DNA from: Actinomycetospora soli
GTDB lineage: Bacteria > Actinomycetota > Actinomycetes > Mycobacteriales > Pseudonocardiaceae
Assembly: GCF_021026295.1 (NCBI RefSeq)
Contig: NZ_JAJNDA010000011.1
Coordinates: 174,606 to 238,605 of the forward strand
Reading direction: 5' to 3'
Length of the DNA: 64,000 nt
Shown: positions 38,351-48,900 of the stretch, in pieces
Layout: every line of letters begins with the position of its first letter
Numbering within the stretch: the first letter of the stretch is position 1
Notes under the pieces: model-generated
What the model was told of the DNA's origin: nothing
Seen by the model: only the letters and a program-made list of their open reading frames with translations
Databases searched by the model: none
Position numbers and translations under genes: made by a program

Positions 38351-39313
38351 ATGAGTCCCCGCCGGCGCCCCTTCGTGGCGCTCCTCCTCGGCCTCGTCGC
38401 CGCCCTCGTGCTGTCCGCCTGTGGCGGCGGCTCGGAGTCGGGCACGGCCGCGTCGTCGGCCCCGGCCGCGCCCGGCTTCCCGGTGACGATCAACCACAAG
38501 TTCGGGCAGACCACGATCCCGAACAAGCCCGTCCGGGTCGTCACCGTGGGCTACAACGACGTCGACTTCGCGCTGGCCCTCGGCGTCGTGCCGGTCGGCG
38601 AGCGCCAGTTCCTCGGCTCCTTCGACGCCGCCAACCGCCCGTGGGCCCAGCAGGCGCTCGGCGGCCAGCGGCCCGAGCTCGTCGGCGGCAACCAGATCGA
38701 CGTGGAGAAGGTCGCGTCGCTGCGCCCCGACCTCATCCTCGGCGTCTACTCCTACATGGAGCGCGCCGACTACGACGCCCTCTCGCGCATCGCGCCGACG
38801 ATCGCCGACCCGCAGGACGGCGTGGCCGTGCCGTGGCAGGAGCAGACCCGGATCACCGGTCAGGCCCTCGGCGAGACCGCGCGGGCCGACCAGGTCATCG
38901 CGGGCGTCGAGCAGAAGTTCACCGACGCGAAGAACGCGAACCCGCAGTTCGCCGGGAAGACCGTCGCCGTCGACCTCACCGCGAACGGCTCGACCAACTC
39001 GCTGGGCACCGACGACCTGCGCACCCAGCCGTTCACCGGGCTCGGCATGCAGGTCGCGCCGACCACCCAGGAGCTGTCGTCCGAGCAGCTGGGCGAGCTG
39101 AACAAGGACGCGCTGGCCGTGTTCGGCACCGACGAGGCCGGGGCGCGGGCGATCCCGACCTTCAACACGCTGCCGGTCGTGCAGCAGGGCCGGGTCGCGT
39201 TCCTCGGCGGCGAGACCTCGATCTTCGCCGGCGCGGTCGGCTTCGGCAGCCCGCTGTCGCTGCCCTACGCGATCGACGCCATGGTGCCGCCGCTGGCGCA
39301 GGCCCTGCGCTAG
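38351..39313 (+). CDS. Iron-siderophore binding lipoprotein
   Basis: 320 residues. Lipoprotein signal MSPRRRPFVALLLGLVAAL then VLSAC, with the modified Cys near residue 24. The mature part is a type III solute-binding protein (FecB/FepB-like): TINHKFGQTTIPNKPVRVVTVG, then VEKVASLRPDLILGVYSYMERADYDALSRIAPTI (shortened here), then QGRVAFLGGETSIFAGAVGFGSPLSLPYAID. It should capture the ferric siderophore outside the membrane and dock on the FecCD pair. The exporter gene begins 9 bases after its stop. Confidence 0.95.
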   Translation: MSPRRRPFVALLLGLVAALVLSACGGGSESGTAASSAPAAPGFPVTINHKFGQTTIPNKPVRVVTVGYNDVDFALALGVVPVGERQFLGSFDAANRPWAQQALGGQRPELVGGNQIDVEKVASLRPDLILGVYSYMERADYDALSRIAPTIADPQDGVAVPWQEQTRITGQALGETARADQVIAGVEQKFTDAKNANPQFAGKTVAVDLTANGSTNSLGTDDLRTQPFTGLGMQVAPTTQELSSEQLGELNKDALAVFGTDEAGARAIPTFNTLPVVQQGRVAFLGGETSIFAGAVGFGSPLSLPYAIDAMVPPLAQALR

Positions 39314-39322
39314 GAATTCCCC

Positions 39323-41050
39323 GTGACGAACGAACGGCATCCCGGCGGCAGGTCCGTGGGTGCCGCTCGTTCCGTCCTGGGCGACGCCCTGCGCGCCCGC
39401 CGCGGCCCGATCGCCGCGGCCACCGTGCTGTTCTGCGGCCACCAGGCCGGCGAGGCCCTGGTTCCGGTGCTGGTCGGCGTGGTCATCGACCGGGCCGTCG
39501 CCACCGGCGACCCGGGCGCCCTCGCGTTCTGGCTGGCCGTCCTCGGACTCGACTTCCTCGTCCTGTCCTTCTCCTACCGCTGGGGCGCCCGCCGCTCCTG
39601 GTACGCCGACGTGACCACCGACCAGGCGCTGCGCCTGCGGGTCGCCGACCGGGTCCTCGACCCCCGCGGCGGCGCGGAGACCGGGCGCCTGCCCGGCGAG
39701 CTCACGTCGGTGGCCGTCACCGACGCCAAGCGGGTCGGGGTCGTGGCGTTCGCGCTGCCGCTCGGGATCGCCGCGCTCGCCGCGATGGCGGTCGCGGCCA
39801 CGGTGCTGCTGACCTCGTCGCTCGTGCTGGGCGTGCTGGTGCTGCTCGGTACTCCGCTGCTGCTGGGCGCCGTGCACCTGCTGGGCCGCCCGCTCGAGCG
39901 CCGCTCGGGCCCGGAGCAGGAGGCCGCCGCCCGCGCCTCCGGTGTCGCGGCCGACCTCGTCGAGGGGTTCCGCGTGCTGGGGGGTCTGCGGGCCCGGCCG
40001 GCGGCGGTCACCCGCTACGTCGGCGCCTCCCGGGCGGCGCTGGCCGCGACCCTCGGCGCCACCCGCGCCCAGGCGCTCTACCAGGGCGCGGTGCTCGCGA
40101 TGAACGGCCTCTTCCTCGCCCTCGTCGCCCTGGTCGGTGGCCGGCTGGCGGCGTCGGGCGTGATCTCGGTCGGCGAACTGGTGGCCGCCGTCGGGCTCGC
40201 GCAGTTCCTCGTGACGCCGCTGCAGATCCTCGGGTGGGTCAACGGCCGGCTCGCGCAGGGGCGGGCGTCGTCGAAGCGCATCGGCGACGTGCTGGCCTCG
40301 CCGTTCGCGGTCGTCCCCTCCTCCCCGCGCGAGGGGAACCCTGATGGCGACAGAGCGCTCGAATCCTCCCCTCACGAACCCGCGAAGGGCGAGCTCCGGG
40401 TCCGCGGCGCGCTCGACGGCGTCGACCTCGACCTCGAGCCCGGCGCCCACGTCGGCGTCGTCTGCGCCGACCCGGCCGACGCCGTCGCGCTCGTCCGGGC
40501 GCTGGCCCGCGAGGGCGAGCACCCCGCCGTCGTGACCCTCGACGGCACCGACGTCACCACGCTCGCTCCCGAGCATTCCCGACGGCGGGTGCTGGTCGCC
40601 GCGCACGACGCCGTCCTGTTCTCGGGCACCGTCGCCGAGGCGGTCGGCGCGGCCGCCGTGGGCGACGTCCGACCCGCCCTGGCCGCCGCACACGCCGACC
40701 AGGTCGCCGAGGTGCTGCCCGACGGGCTCGACAGCGCCGTCTCCGAACAGGGCCGGTCGCTCTCCGGCGGGCAGCGGCAGCGGCTCGCGCTCGCCCGGGC
40801 CCTCGCGGCCGACCCGCCCGTGCTCGTGCTGCACGACCCGACGACCGCCGTCGACGCCGTCACGGAGGCCCGCATCGCCGACGGCGTCGCGACCCTGCGC
40901 ACCGGCCGGACCACGCTCGTCGTCGCCACCCGGCCCGCGCTGCTGGCGGCGACCGACCGGGTCGTCCACGTCGTGGACGGCCGGGTCGCGGCGACCGGCA
41001 CGCACGCCACCCTGCTCGACGACCCCACCTACCGCGGAGCGCTCGGATGA
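39323..41050 (+). CDS. ABC exporter half with degenerate ATPase site
   Basis: 575 residues. A six-segment ABC exporter membrane domain (about 1-320) precedes a nucleotide-binding domain. The Walker A position reads VGVVCADPADAVALVRAL, with no glycine loop or lysine. Walker B is VLVLHDPTTAVD, lacking the catalytic Glu. The signature LSGGQRQRLALARAL is intact. It must therefore work with the next gene, whose Walker A is intact. A family C repeat (40327-40376) encodes the linker between the membrane and ATPase domains. GTG at 39323. Export of the siderophore is the likely role; IrtAB-like import is possible, though no siderophore-interaction domain is present. Confidence 0.9.
   Translation: MTNERHPGGRSVGAARSVLGDALRARRGPIAAATVLFCGHQAGEALVPVLVGVVIDRAVATGDPGALAFWLAVLGLDFLVLSFSYRWGARRSWYADVTTDQALRLRVADRVLDPRGGAETGRLPGELTSVAVTDAKRVGVVAFALPLGIAALAAMAVAATVLLTSSLVLGVLVLLGTPLLLGAVHLLGRPLERRSGPEQEAAARASGVAADLVEGFRVLGGLRARPAAVTRYVGASRAALAATLGATRAQALYQGAVLAMNGLFLALVALVGGRLAASGVISVGELVAAVGLAQFLVTPLQILGWVNGRLAQGRASSKRIGDVLASPFAVVPSSPREGNPDGDRALESSPHEPAKGELRVRGALDGVDLDLEPGAHVGVVCADPADAVALVRALAREGEHPAVVTLDGTDVTTLAPEHSRRRVLVAAHDAVLFSGTVAEAVGAAAVGDVRPALAAAHADQVAEVLPDGLDSAVSEQGRSLSGGQRQRLALARALAADPPVLVLHDPTTAVDAVTEARIADGVATLRTGRTTLVVATRPALLAATDRVVHVVDGRVAATGTHATLLDDPTYRGALG
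40327..40376. repeat. Family C palindrome inside the ABC exporter gene
   Basis: Diverged 50-base copy of the cydDC element at 1573-1624, starting GCGCGAGGGGAACCCT. It is read in the same frame (PREGNPDGDRALESSPH) and lies at the same kind of place, between a membrane domain and an ATPase domain. Confidence 0.85.
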
Positions 41051-42741
41051 GCCGGGACCTGCTCCCCGTCGCGTCGGGGCCGCGCATCCGCGCCGTCCTC
41101 GGCGGTCTGCTGCGCGAGCGGCGCGGGATCGTGGTCGGCGGACTGGTCGCCCTGCTCGCCAGCGCCGGCGCGAGCATGGCGGTGGCGCCGCTGCTGGGCC
41201 TCGTCGTGGACGTCGTCGTCGACCGCCGGGGTCCGGACGCGGTCACCGCCCCGGTGCTCGGCCTCGTCGCGGCGGCCCTCGCGCAGGGCGCCCTGGCGGT
41301 GCTGGGCGGCGTCCTCGTCGCGCGCGCGGGGGAGGGCCTGCTCGCCGACCTGCGGGAACGCTTCGTCGCGCGGGCCCTGGCGCTGCCGGTCGCGCGGGTC
41401 GAGGAGGCCGGCGCGGGCGACCTGACGAGCCGCGTCACCTCCGACCTGTCCCTCGTCGGCGACGCCGTGCGGGAGGCCGTGCCGAACGTGGCGCGGGGCG
41501 GGCTCGTCATCGTCGCGACCCTGGTCGGGCTCGCCGCCCTGGACTGGCGGTTCCTGCTCGCCGCCCTCGTCGCGCTGCCGGTGCAGGCCCTGACCGCCCG
41601 CTGGTACCTGCGCCGGTCGACGCCCCTCTACGCCGAGCAGCGCCGGGTGGGGGGCGCCCAGCAGCAGCAGCTGCTCGACACCGTCGGCGGCATCGGCACG
41701 GTGCGCTCGCTCGTGCTGCACGACGAGCACCGGGAGCGGGTCTCCTCGCGCGCCGCGGACGTCGTCGCGCTGGCCCTGCGCGTCGTGCGGCTGCAGACCG
41801 GCTTCTTCGGCCGCCTCAACCTCGCCGAGTTCCTCGGCATCGCCGCGGTGCTCGCGACGGGGACGTGGCTGGTGTCGATCGACGCGGCCTCGGTCGGCAC
41901 GGCCAGTGCGGCGGCGCTGTACTTCATCGCGTTGTTCACCCCGATCAACGAGACGCTCTTCCTGCTCGACACCGTGCAGTCCGCCGGGGCCTCGCTCGCC
42001 CGCGTGGTCGGGGTGGCCGACCTGGAGCCGACCCCGGAGCGGCCGCCGGCGGAGGAGGGGACGGTCGAGGTCCGCGGGGTGCGCCACGCCTACGTCCCCG
42101 GGCACGAGGTGCTCTCCGACGTCGACCTCGACGTGCCCGCGGGCGCCCGGGTGGCCCTCGTCGGCGCGAGCGGCGCGGGCAAGACCACGCTGGCGGGGCT
42201 GGTCGCGGGCGTCCACGTCCCGACGGCGGGTGCGGTGCACGCGGGGCGGGTCGGGCTCGTGACCCAGGAGGTGCACGTCTTCGCCGGTCCGCTCGCCGAC
42301 GACCTCCGCCTGGCCGCGCCGTCGGCGTCCGACGACGACCTGGCCGCCGCGATCGAGGCGGTCGGCGCGAGCGGGTGGGTGGCGGCCCTGCCCGAGGGGA
42401 TCGACACCGTCGTCGGGGCGGGTGGACACACGCTCACCGGAGCGCAGGCCCAGCAGCTCGCCCTCGCGCGGCTGCTGCTCGCCGACCCGCCGGTCGCCGT
42501 GCTCGACGAGGCCACCGCGGAGGCGGGCAGCTCCGGCGCCCGGGTCCTCGACGACGCGGCCGAGCGGGTCCTCGCCGGGCGCACCGGGATCGTCGTCGCC
42601 CACCGGCTGGTCCAGGCCGCGACCGCCGACCGGATCGTGGTCATGGACGCCGGGCGGATCGTGGAGTCGGGCACCCACGACGAGCTGCTCACGGCCGGGG
42701 GTCGGTACGCGCGGCTCTGGTCGACGCAGCAGGGGTCCTGA
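41047..42741 (+). CDS. ABC exporter half with intact Walker A/B
   Basis: 564 residues, partner of the preceding half. The membrane domain covers about 1-320. The ATPase has Walker A GASGAGKTT near residue 379 and Walker B VAVLDEATAEAG with the catalytic Glu. Its signature is LTGAQAQQLALARLL, altered from LSGGQ. Combined with the partner, one composite ATP site is canonical and the other is dead. ATG at 41047 overlaps the upstream stop (ATGA). It is the last gene of the rightward siderophore transport set and converges on the NRPS gene. Confidence 0.92.
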   Translation: MSRDLLPVASGPRIRAVLGGLLRERRGIVVGGLVALLASAGASMAVAPLLGLVVDVVVDRRGPDAVTAPVLGLVAAALAQGALAVLGGVLVARAGEGLLADLRERFVARALALPVARVEEAGAGDLTSRVTSDLSLVGDAVREAVPNVARGGLVIVATLVGLAALDWRFLLAALVALPVQALTARWYLRRSTPLYAEQRRVGGAQQQQLLDTVGGIGTVRSLVLHDEHRERVSSRAADVVALALRVVRLQTGFFGRLNLAEFLGIAAVLATGTWLVSIDAASVGTASAAALYFIALFTPINETLFLLDTVQSAGASLARVVGVADLEPTPERPPAEEGTVEVRGVRHAYVPGHEVLSDVDLDVPAGARVALVGASGAGKTTLAGLVAGVHVPTAGAVHAGRVGLVTQEVHVFAGPLADDLRLAAPSASDDDLAAAIEAVGASGWVAALPEGIDTVVGAGGHTLTGAQAQQLALARLLLADPPVAVLDEATAEAGSSGARVLDDAAERVLAGRTGIVVAHRLVQAATADRIVVMDAGRIVESGTHDELLTAGGRYARLWSTQQGS

Positions 42742-42760
42742 CGCCCCACCCCCTCCTCCC

Positions 42761-42813
42761 GTGGCAGGAAAGCGTCGTTGCTGTCACCCAGTGGCAGGAG
42801 AACCGCATCGTCG
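42761..42813. repeat. Family A hybrid element between exporter and NRPS genes
   Basis: Asymmetric element GTGGCAGGAAAGCGTCGTTG, then a CTGTCACCCAGTGGCAG core, then a GAGAACCGCATCGTCG arm. It has the same layout as 31118-31171 in the opposite orientation. It begins 20 bases after the exporter stop. Confidence 0.88.
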
Positions 42814-42837
42814 TCGGGGTTCGGACTCCCTCCCCGT

Positions 42838-42890
42838 GGCAGGAAAGCGTCGTTGCTGTCGCCCAGTGACAGCAACGACGCTTTCCTGCC
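42838..42890. repeat. Family A perfect palindrome before the NRPS stop
   Basis: Perfect 23-base arms (42838-42860 and 42868-42890, beginning GGCAGGAAAGCGTCGTTGC) with a 7-base loop GCCCAGT. It lies between convergent transcripts and could terminate either. Confidence 0.92.
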
Positions 42891-42925
42891 GGACGGGGGC
42901 CGGACGGGGAGGAGGGGGCGGCGCG

Positions 42926-45900
42926 TCAGGGCACCAGGTCCGCGAGCGCCGACACGAGCCGCGCCGCCACGTCCGCCGGCACGACCTCGACCCGCCGCGT
43001 CACCTCCAGCGTCAGCTCCGTGCCCGGTGCGGACTCGGCGAACGACACCACGAGGTCGGCGTCGGACACCCCGGTCGGCACGGCCGTGAGCTCGCCGAGC
43101 ACCGAGGTCTCCTGCTCGAGCGACGGCTCCTCGTGCTGCACCAGCAGCACCGGCGGGCGCCACAGTCCGGTCGCCTCGGCGGTGACCACGAACGGTGTCG
43201 CGGCGTACGCGAACGCCGCCAGGTCGCCCGCGCGCACCTCCTCCACCGTCGCGTCGGTCGGCGTCCGCAGCACCACGACGTCCGCGATCCCGCCGACCAG
43301 CCCGTCGAGCGCCGCGTCGGTCCGGCCCGCGGTCAGCGCGGCGAGCGGCAGGTCCGGCCCGTACCCGAGCGCGCCGAGCGCGTGGGCGAGGCCGGTCTGC
43401 AGCACCATCAGCAGCGACGCCCCGTGCCGCCGGGCCAGCGCGTCCAGGCCCCGGCGCACCTCGGCCGGGACCGTGACCGTGTCCGTCACGGCGGCGCCCT
43501 CGTCGAGTGGGCCGCCGGTGCGGTCGGGGGCGGCCCCGGACGACGCTGCGGGACCACTCGAGGCGCCGAAGACCGTCGTCGGCAGCCCCTCCAGCCCCGG
43601 TGGCACCTCCCCGGCACCCGGCGACGCCGCCGCCCACCGGGCGTAGTCGGCGTACGTCACCGGCAACGGCGCGAACGACGGCGCCGATCCCGACGACCGC
43701 GCCGCCACGGCCCGCGCGAGGTCGCGCAGCAGCGGCACCACCGACCACTCGTCCACCGCGAGGTAGCCGAGCACCAGCAGCAGCGACCCGTCGTCGAGCA
43801 GGTGCGCCCGGAACGGCGGTTCGACGGCGAGGTCGAACGGCTCCTGCGCCGACGAGGCGGCCGATGCCGACGACCGCCGCAGCGGCACGTCGACCGGCAC
43901 GGGTGCACCGTCCGGATAGCTCCACGTCAGCGGCTCGTGCCGCCCCGTCACGTCGTCCAGCGCCGCCGACAGCACGTCGGACGAGAACGGCCCCGCGAGG
44001 CGCAGCACGTGGTCCGGCCTCGGCCGGAGACCCCGCGCGAGCCGCCACCGCTGCGCCGGCGCCACCGCGGGCCCGCCGTCGGTGCGCACCAGCGCCGGTC
44101 GCGCCCGGGGCGCCGCCGCCACCCGCGCGGCGAGCGCCCGGACCGTCGGCGCCTCGAAGACGTCGCGGACCGCGAGCTCGGCGTCCAGCTCGGTGCGGAT
44201 CGCCGAGAGCAGCCGCATGGCCGCCATCGAGTGGCCGCCGAGCGCGAAGAAGTCGTCGGTGACCCCGACGGTCTCCAGCCGCAGCGTGCCGGCCACCAGA
44301 CGAGCGAGCGCCTCCTCCTCCGCTGTGGCCGGAGCGACCCCGCCGACCAGCGCCGACCAGTCCGGCGCGGGCAGCGCGCGGCGGTCGAGCTTGCCGTTGG
44401 GCGTCAGCGGGATCGCGCCGACCACGATCACCAGCGACGGCACCATGTGCTCCGGCAGACGTGCCGCGGCATGGTCTCTGACCGAGGACGGATCCGGCGC
44501 CCCGTCCGGGGTCACGTACCCGACCAGGCGCGTCAGGTCGCCGTCGGAGTCCGCGACGACCACGGCCTGCCGCACCTCCGGGTGGTCGGCCAGCGCGGAC
44601 GCCACCTCGCCCGGCTCGATGCGCACGCCGCGGACCTTGACCTGGTCGTCGTCGCGTCCGAGGAAGTCGACGTCGCCGTCGGCGCGCCACCGCGCGCGGT
44701 CGCCGGTCCGGTAGAGCCGCGCGCCGTCGCGGGCCGCGACGAACCGGCCGGCGGTCAGGCCCGGCTTCCCGAGGTAGCCGGTCGCGAGCCCGCGGCCGCC
44801 GACGTAGAGGTCCCCGGCGACGCCGGGCGGCACCGGGCGCAGCCGGCCGTCGAGGATGCGGACGACGGTGTTCGGGTCCGGCTCGCCGATCGGCAGCGGC
44901 CCTTCCCACCCGGGCCGCGCCCGCCACAGCGTCGAGTTGACGGTGGCCTCGGTGAGCCCGTAGGCGACGAACAGGTCGAGCCGTTCCGCCCACCGCGCGA
45001 CGACGGCCGGGGGCACGGTCTCCGTCCCGACGAGCACCGTGGTCCCGTCCGGGATCGTCGCGTCATCGGGCAGGGCCGCGACCAGGGACGGCGGCAGGAT
45101 CGCGTGGGTGACCCGGTGCTCGCGCAGGAACGTCGTGAGCGCCGGTCCGGCGACCCGGGCCGCGTCCGGCAGCACGACGAGCCGCGCACCCAGGGTCAGG
45201 CCCATGACCAGCTCGAACGCCGCGACGTCGAACCCGACCGACGCGAACTGCAGGACCCGCGAGTCCGCCGTCACGCCCATCCGGTCCACGGCCGTCGCCG
45301 CGAGCGACGCGATGCCCTCGTGCGGCACCGCCACACCCTTGGGGCGCCCGGTCGACCCCGACGTGTAGATCACGTAGGCGGTGGCCGCGAGGGGCACCTC
45401 GACCGGCCCCGGCCCGGCGTCGGGAAGGACCTCCGGCAGCACCAACCGCTTCCCGACGGCAGGTGTGGTCGGGTCGGTCTCGGGCGTCACCACCACGAGG
45501 GCCGCGCCGGAGTCGCGCAGCATGTGCTCGAGCCGGTCGGCGGGGTGGGCGAGGTCGAGCGGCAGCCAGGCGGCGCCGCGGCGCAGCACCGCGAGGACGG
45601 TCGCCACCATCGTCACCGACCGCGGCACGGCCACCCCGACGACGTCGCCCGGGCCGACGTCGAGCAGCGACGCGATCCCCGCCGCGAGCGCGTCGAGCTC
45701 GGCGTAGGACAGCTCGCGCCCGACGTCCGCGACGGCGATCGCGTCCGGCGTCGTCGCGACCCATCGCGCGAAGGCTGCGGTGAACGTCTCCTCCGCCACG
45801 GGCCGCGCCGTGGGGGACCCGCCGAACCGGGCCAGGGCCTCCCGCTCGCCCGCGAGCAGCACGTCGACGTCGTCGACCGGGGTGTCCGGCGACCCGACCA

Positions 45901-48900
45901 CCGTGCGTGCCACGACCGCGAACCGGGCCGCGAGCCGGCGGGCCGACTCCGGGTCGAACAGGTCGGCCGCGTACTCGAGGTGCAGCGTCAGCTGCCCGTC
46001 GGTCTCGGCGAAGCTGAAGACGAGGTCGAACATGGCCGTGCGGTGGGCGACCTCGACCTCCTCCGCCTCGACCCCCGCCAGCGACAGCGGCGACCCGGAG
46101 CGCACGTGGTGCCCGACCATCACCTGGAACAGCGGTGTGCGGGCCACGGTGCGCGGCGGGTCGAGGTGCGAGACGACCGCCTCGAACGGCACGTCCGCGT
46201 GCGCGAAGGCGGCCAGGTCGGTCTCGCGGACCCGGTCGACGAGCGCGCCGAACCCGGGTGCGCCGGAGAGGTCGGTCCGCAGCACGACCGTGTTGACGAA
46301 GAACCCGACGAGGTCGTCGAGCCGGGGGTCGTCGCGGCCCGCGACCGGGGCGCCCAGCGGCAGGTCCACGCCCGCCCCGACGCGCGCCAGCAGCGTGGCC
46401 ACGGCGGCCTGCAGCACCATGAAGGTGCTCGCCCCGTGCTCCGCGGCCAGGGCGCGCAGACCCGCGCTGACCTCCCCGTCGAGCGGGAGCGTGATCGTCC
46501 CGCCGGTGAAGCTCGGCCGCGCGGGGCGGGGCCGGTCGGTCGGCAGCACCAGCTCCTCGGGCGCCCCGTCGAGCGTCCGGGCCCAGAACGCCAGCTGCTC
46601 CTCGCCGACGGCGTCGAGCAGCGCGGACTGCCAGCGCGTGTAGTCGGCGTAGTCGACCGGGAGCGGCGTGAACTCCGGTGCGCGGCCCTCCCGCCGCGCC
46701 GCGTAGGCGGCGGCGAGGTCGTCGGCGAAGGGGCGGTCGGACCACTCGTCGGTGGCGATGTGGTGCAGCGTGAGCACGAGGACGTGCCCGTTCCCGTCGG
46801 CGATCAGCAGTGCCCGGATCGGCAGCTCCCGGTCGAGCGCGAAGGGGCGGGCGATCTCGGCGTCCACGAGGTCAGCGACGTCAGCGAGGTCAGCGGTGGC
46901 CCACGGCTGCCCCTGGACGTCAGCGGTGTGCCACCGCTGCCACGGGACGCGGGCGTGCTCCAGCACCCGCTGCGTCTCGCCGGCCACCACCGTCCGCAGC
47001 GGCGCGTGCCGTGCGACCACGTCGTCCAGCGCCGCCTCCAGCGCGTCCACGTCCAGCTCGCCGGTCAGCCGCACCACGAGCGGGTAGTGGTAGGCCGCGC
47101 CCGCGCCGTCGAGCTGGGCGAGCATCCAGAGCCGCTGCTGGGCGGGGGAGAGCGGCACCGGACCGTCGACGTCGCGCGCCACCAGCTCCGGCCGTGTCGA
47201 ACCGGTGCCCTCGCCGACGAGGGCCGCGAGGCCCGCGGGCGTCGGCGCGTCGAACAGCTCCCGCAGCGTGAGGTCGGCCGACAACGCCTGCCGGGCCCGC
47301 GAGAGCAGCCGCGTGGCCAGCAGTGAGTGCCCGCCGAGGTCGAAGAACGCGTCGTCCGGCCCCACCCGCTCCAGGCCCAGGACGTCCGCGAAGAGCCCGC
47401 ACAGGGTCTCCTCGACCGGCCCCGCCGGGGCCCGGCCACTGCCCGGCGCGGCGAGGTCCGGCGCGGGCAGCGCCCCGACGTCGAGCTTGCCGTTGACCGT
47501 GAGCGGGAGGTCGTCGACCGCCACAACGGCCGCCGGAACCAGGTGGTCGGGCAGGCGGGTGCGGAGCTCGTCGCGCACCCCGTCGGTCCGGCCCACGACG
47601 TAGGCGACCAGACGCGCCCCACCCGGGCCCCGCCGGTCGGCCACCACCGCTGCCCGGTGCACCCCGTCCAGCGCCGACACCGCGGCCGCGACCTCGCCCG
47701 GCTCGACCCGGTGCCCCCGGATCTTGACCTGGTCGTCGGTGCGCCCGAGGTAGTCGAGGATCCCGTCGGGACGCCGCCGCACCAGGTCCCCGGTGCGGTA
47801 CATCCGCCCGCCGTCGGCGTCGGCGACGAACCGCTCCGCCGTCAGCCCGAACCGGTCGAGGTAGCCCCGCGCCAGGCCGGCCCCGGCGATGTACAGCTCG
47901 CCGGGCACCCCGTCCGGCACCGGACGGAGCCACGGGTCCAGCACGTGCGCCCGCGTGTTGACGATGGGCTTCCCGACGGCGGGTGTGGTCGAGTCCGCGG
48001 TCCCGGCCCCGAGCGTGTTGATCGTGTACTCGGTCGGGCCGTAGAGGTTGTAGCCGAGGACGCCGTCGGCGTCGCGCAGCGCGCTCCACAGCGTGTCCGA
48101 GACCGCCTCGCCGCCGAGCAGCACGAGCGGCATGGGCCGGTGGTCGAGCAGCCCCTCCTCCAGCAGTGCCTCCGCGTAGGTCGGCGTCACGTTGACGACG
48201 TCGACCTCCTCGGTGCGCGCGTGCGCCACCAGCCGGGTCGCGTCGCGCCGCAGCTCCTCGTCGAGGACGTGCACCTCGTGGCCCTCGACGAGCCAGAGCA
48301 GCTCCTCCCACGACATGTCGAAGGCGAACGACACGGTGTGCGCGATGCGCAGCCGCCGACCCCCGGCGGCCGTGATCACGGGCTCGAAGATCTCGGTGCG
48401 GTGGTTGAGCTGCATGCCGGTGAGGCCGCGGTAGGGCGTGACGACGCCCTTCGGCCGCCCCGTCGAGCCCGACGTGTAGATGACGTACGCGGGCCGGTCG
48501 AGCCGGGCGGGGTCGTCGCGGGCGAAGCCGTCGACGTCGGGCAGCGGCCCGACCGGCAGCGCGTCCCGCTCGGCCGCGACCGCGGGGTCGTCGATCACCA
48601 GCGCGGGCACGTCGGCGTCGGCGAGCCGCGGCGCCACGGCGGCGACGGTCAGCAGGACGACGGGCCGTGCGTCGCGCATTGTCTCCACGAGCCGCTCGGC
48701 CGGGTGGTCGAGCTCCAGCGGCAGGTACGCCGCACCCGCCCGGAGCACCGCGAACAGCGCGATCACCGTCTCGGCGCTGCGCGGCACCGCGAGCGCGACG
48801 ACCGTCTCGGGTCCCGCGCCGCGTGAGCGCAGCAGCCGGGCCGTGCGGTCGATCGCGGCGTCCAGTTCGGCGTAGGTGAGCCGCACGGACGCGGAGCGCC

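Noticed and set aside
42422..47326. A 1634-residue plus-strand frame opposite the NRPS.
   Set aside because: It is the antisense of adenylation and condensation domains and has only Arg/His/Val-rich composition without motifs.
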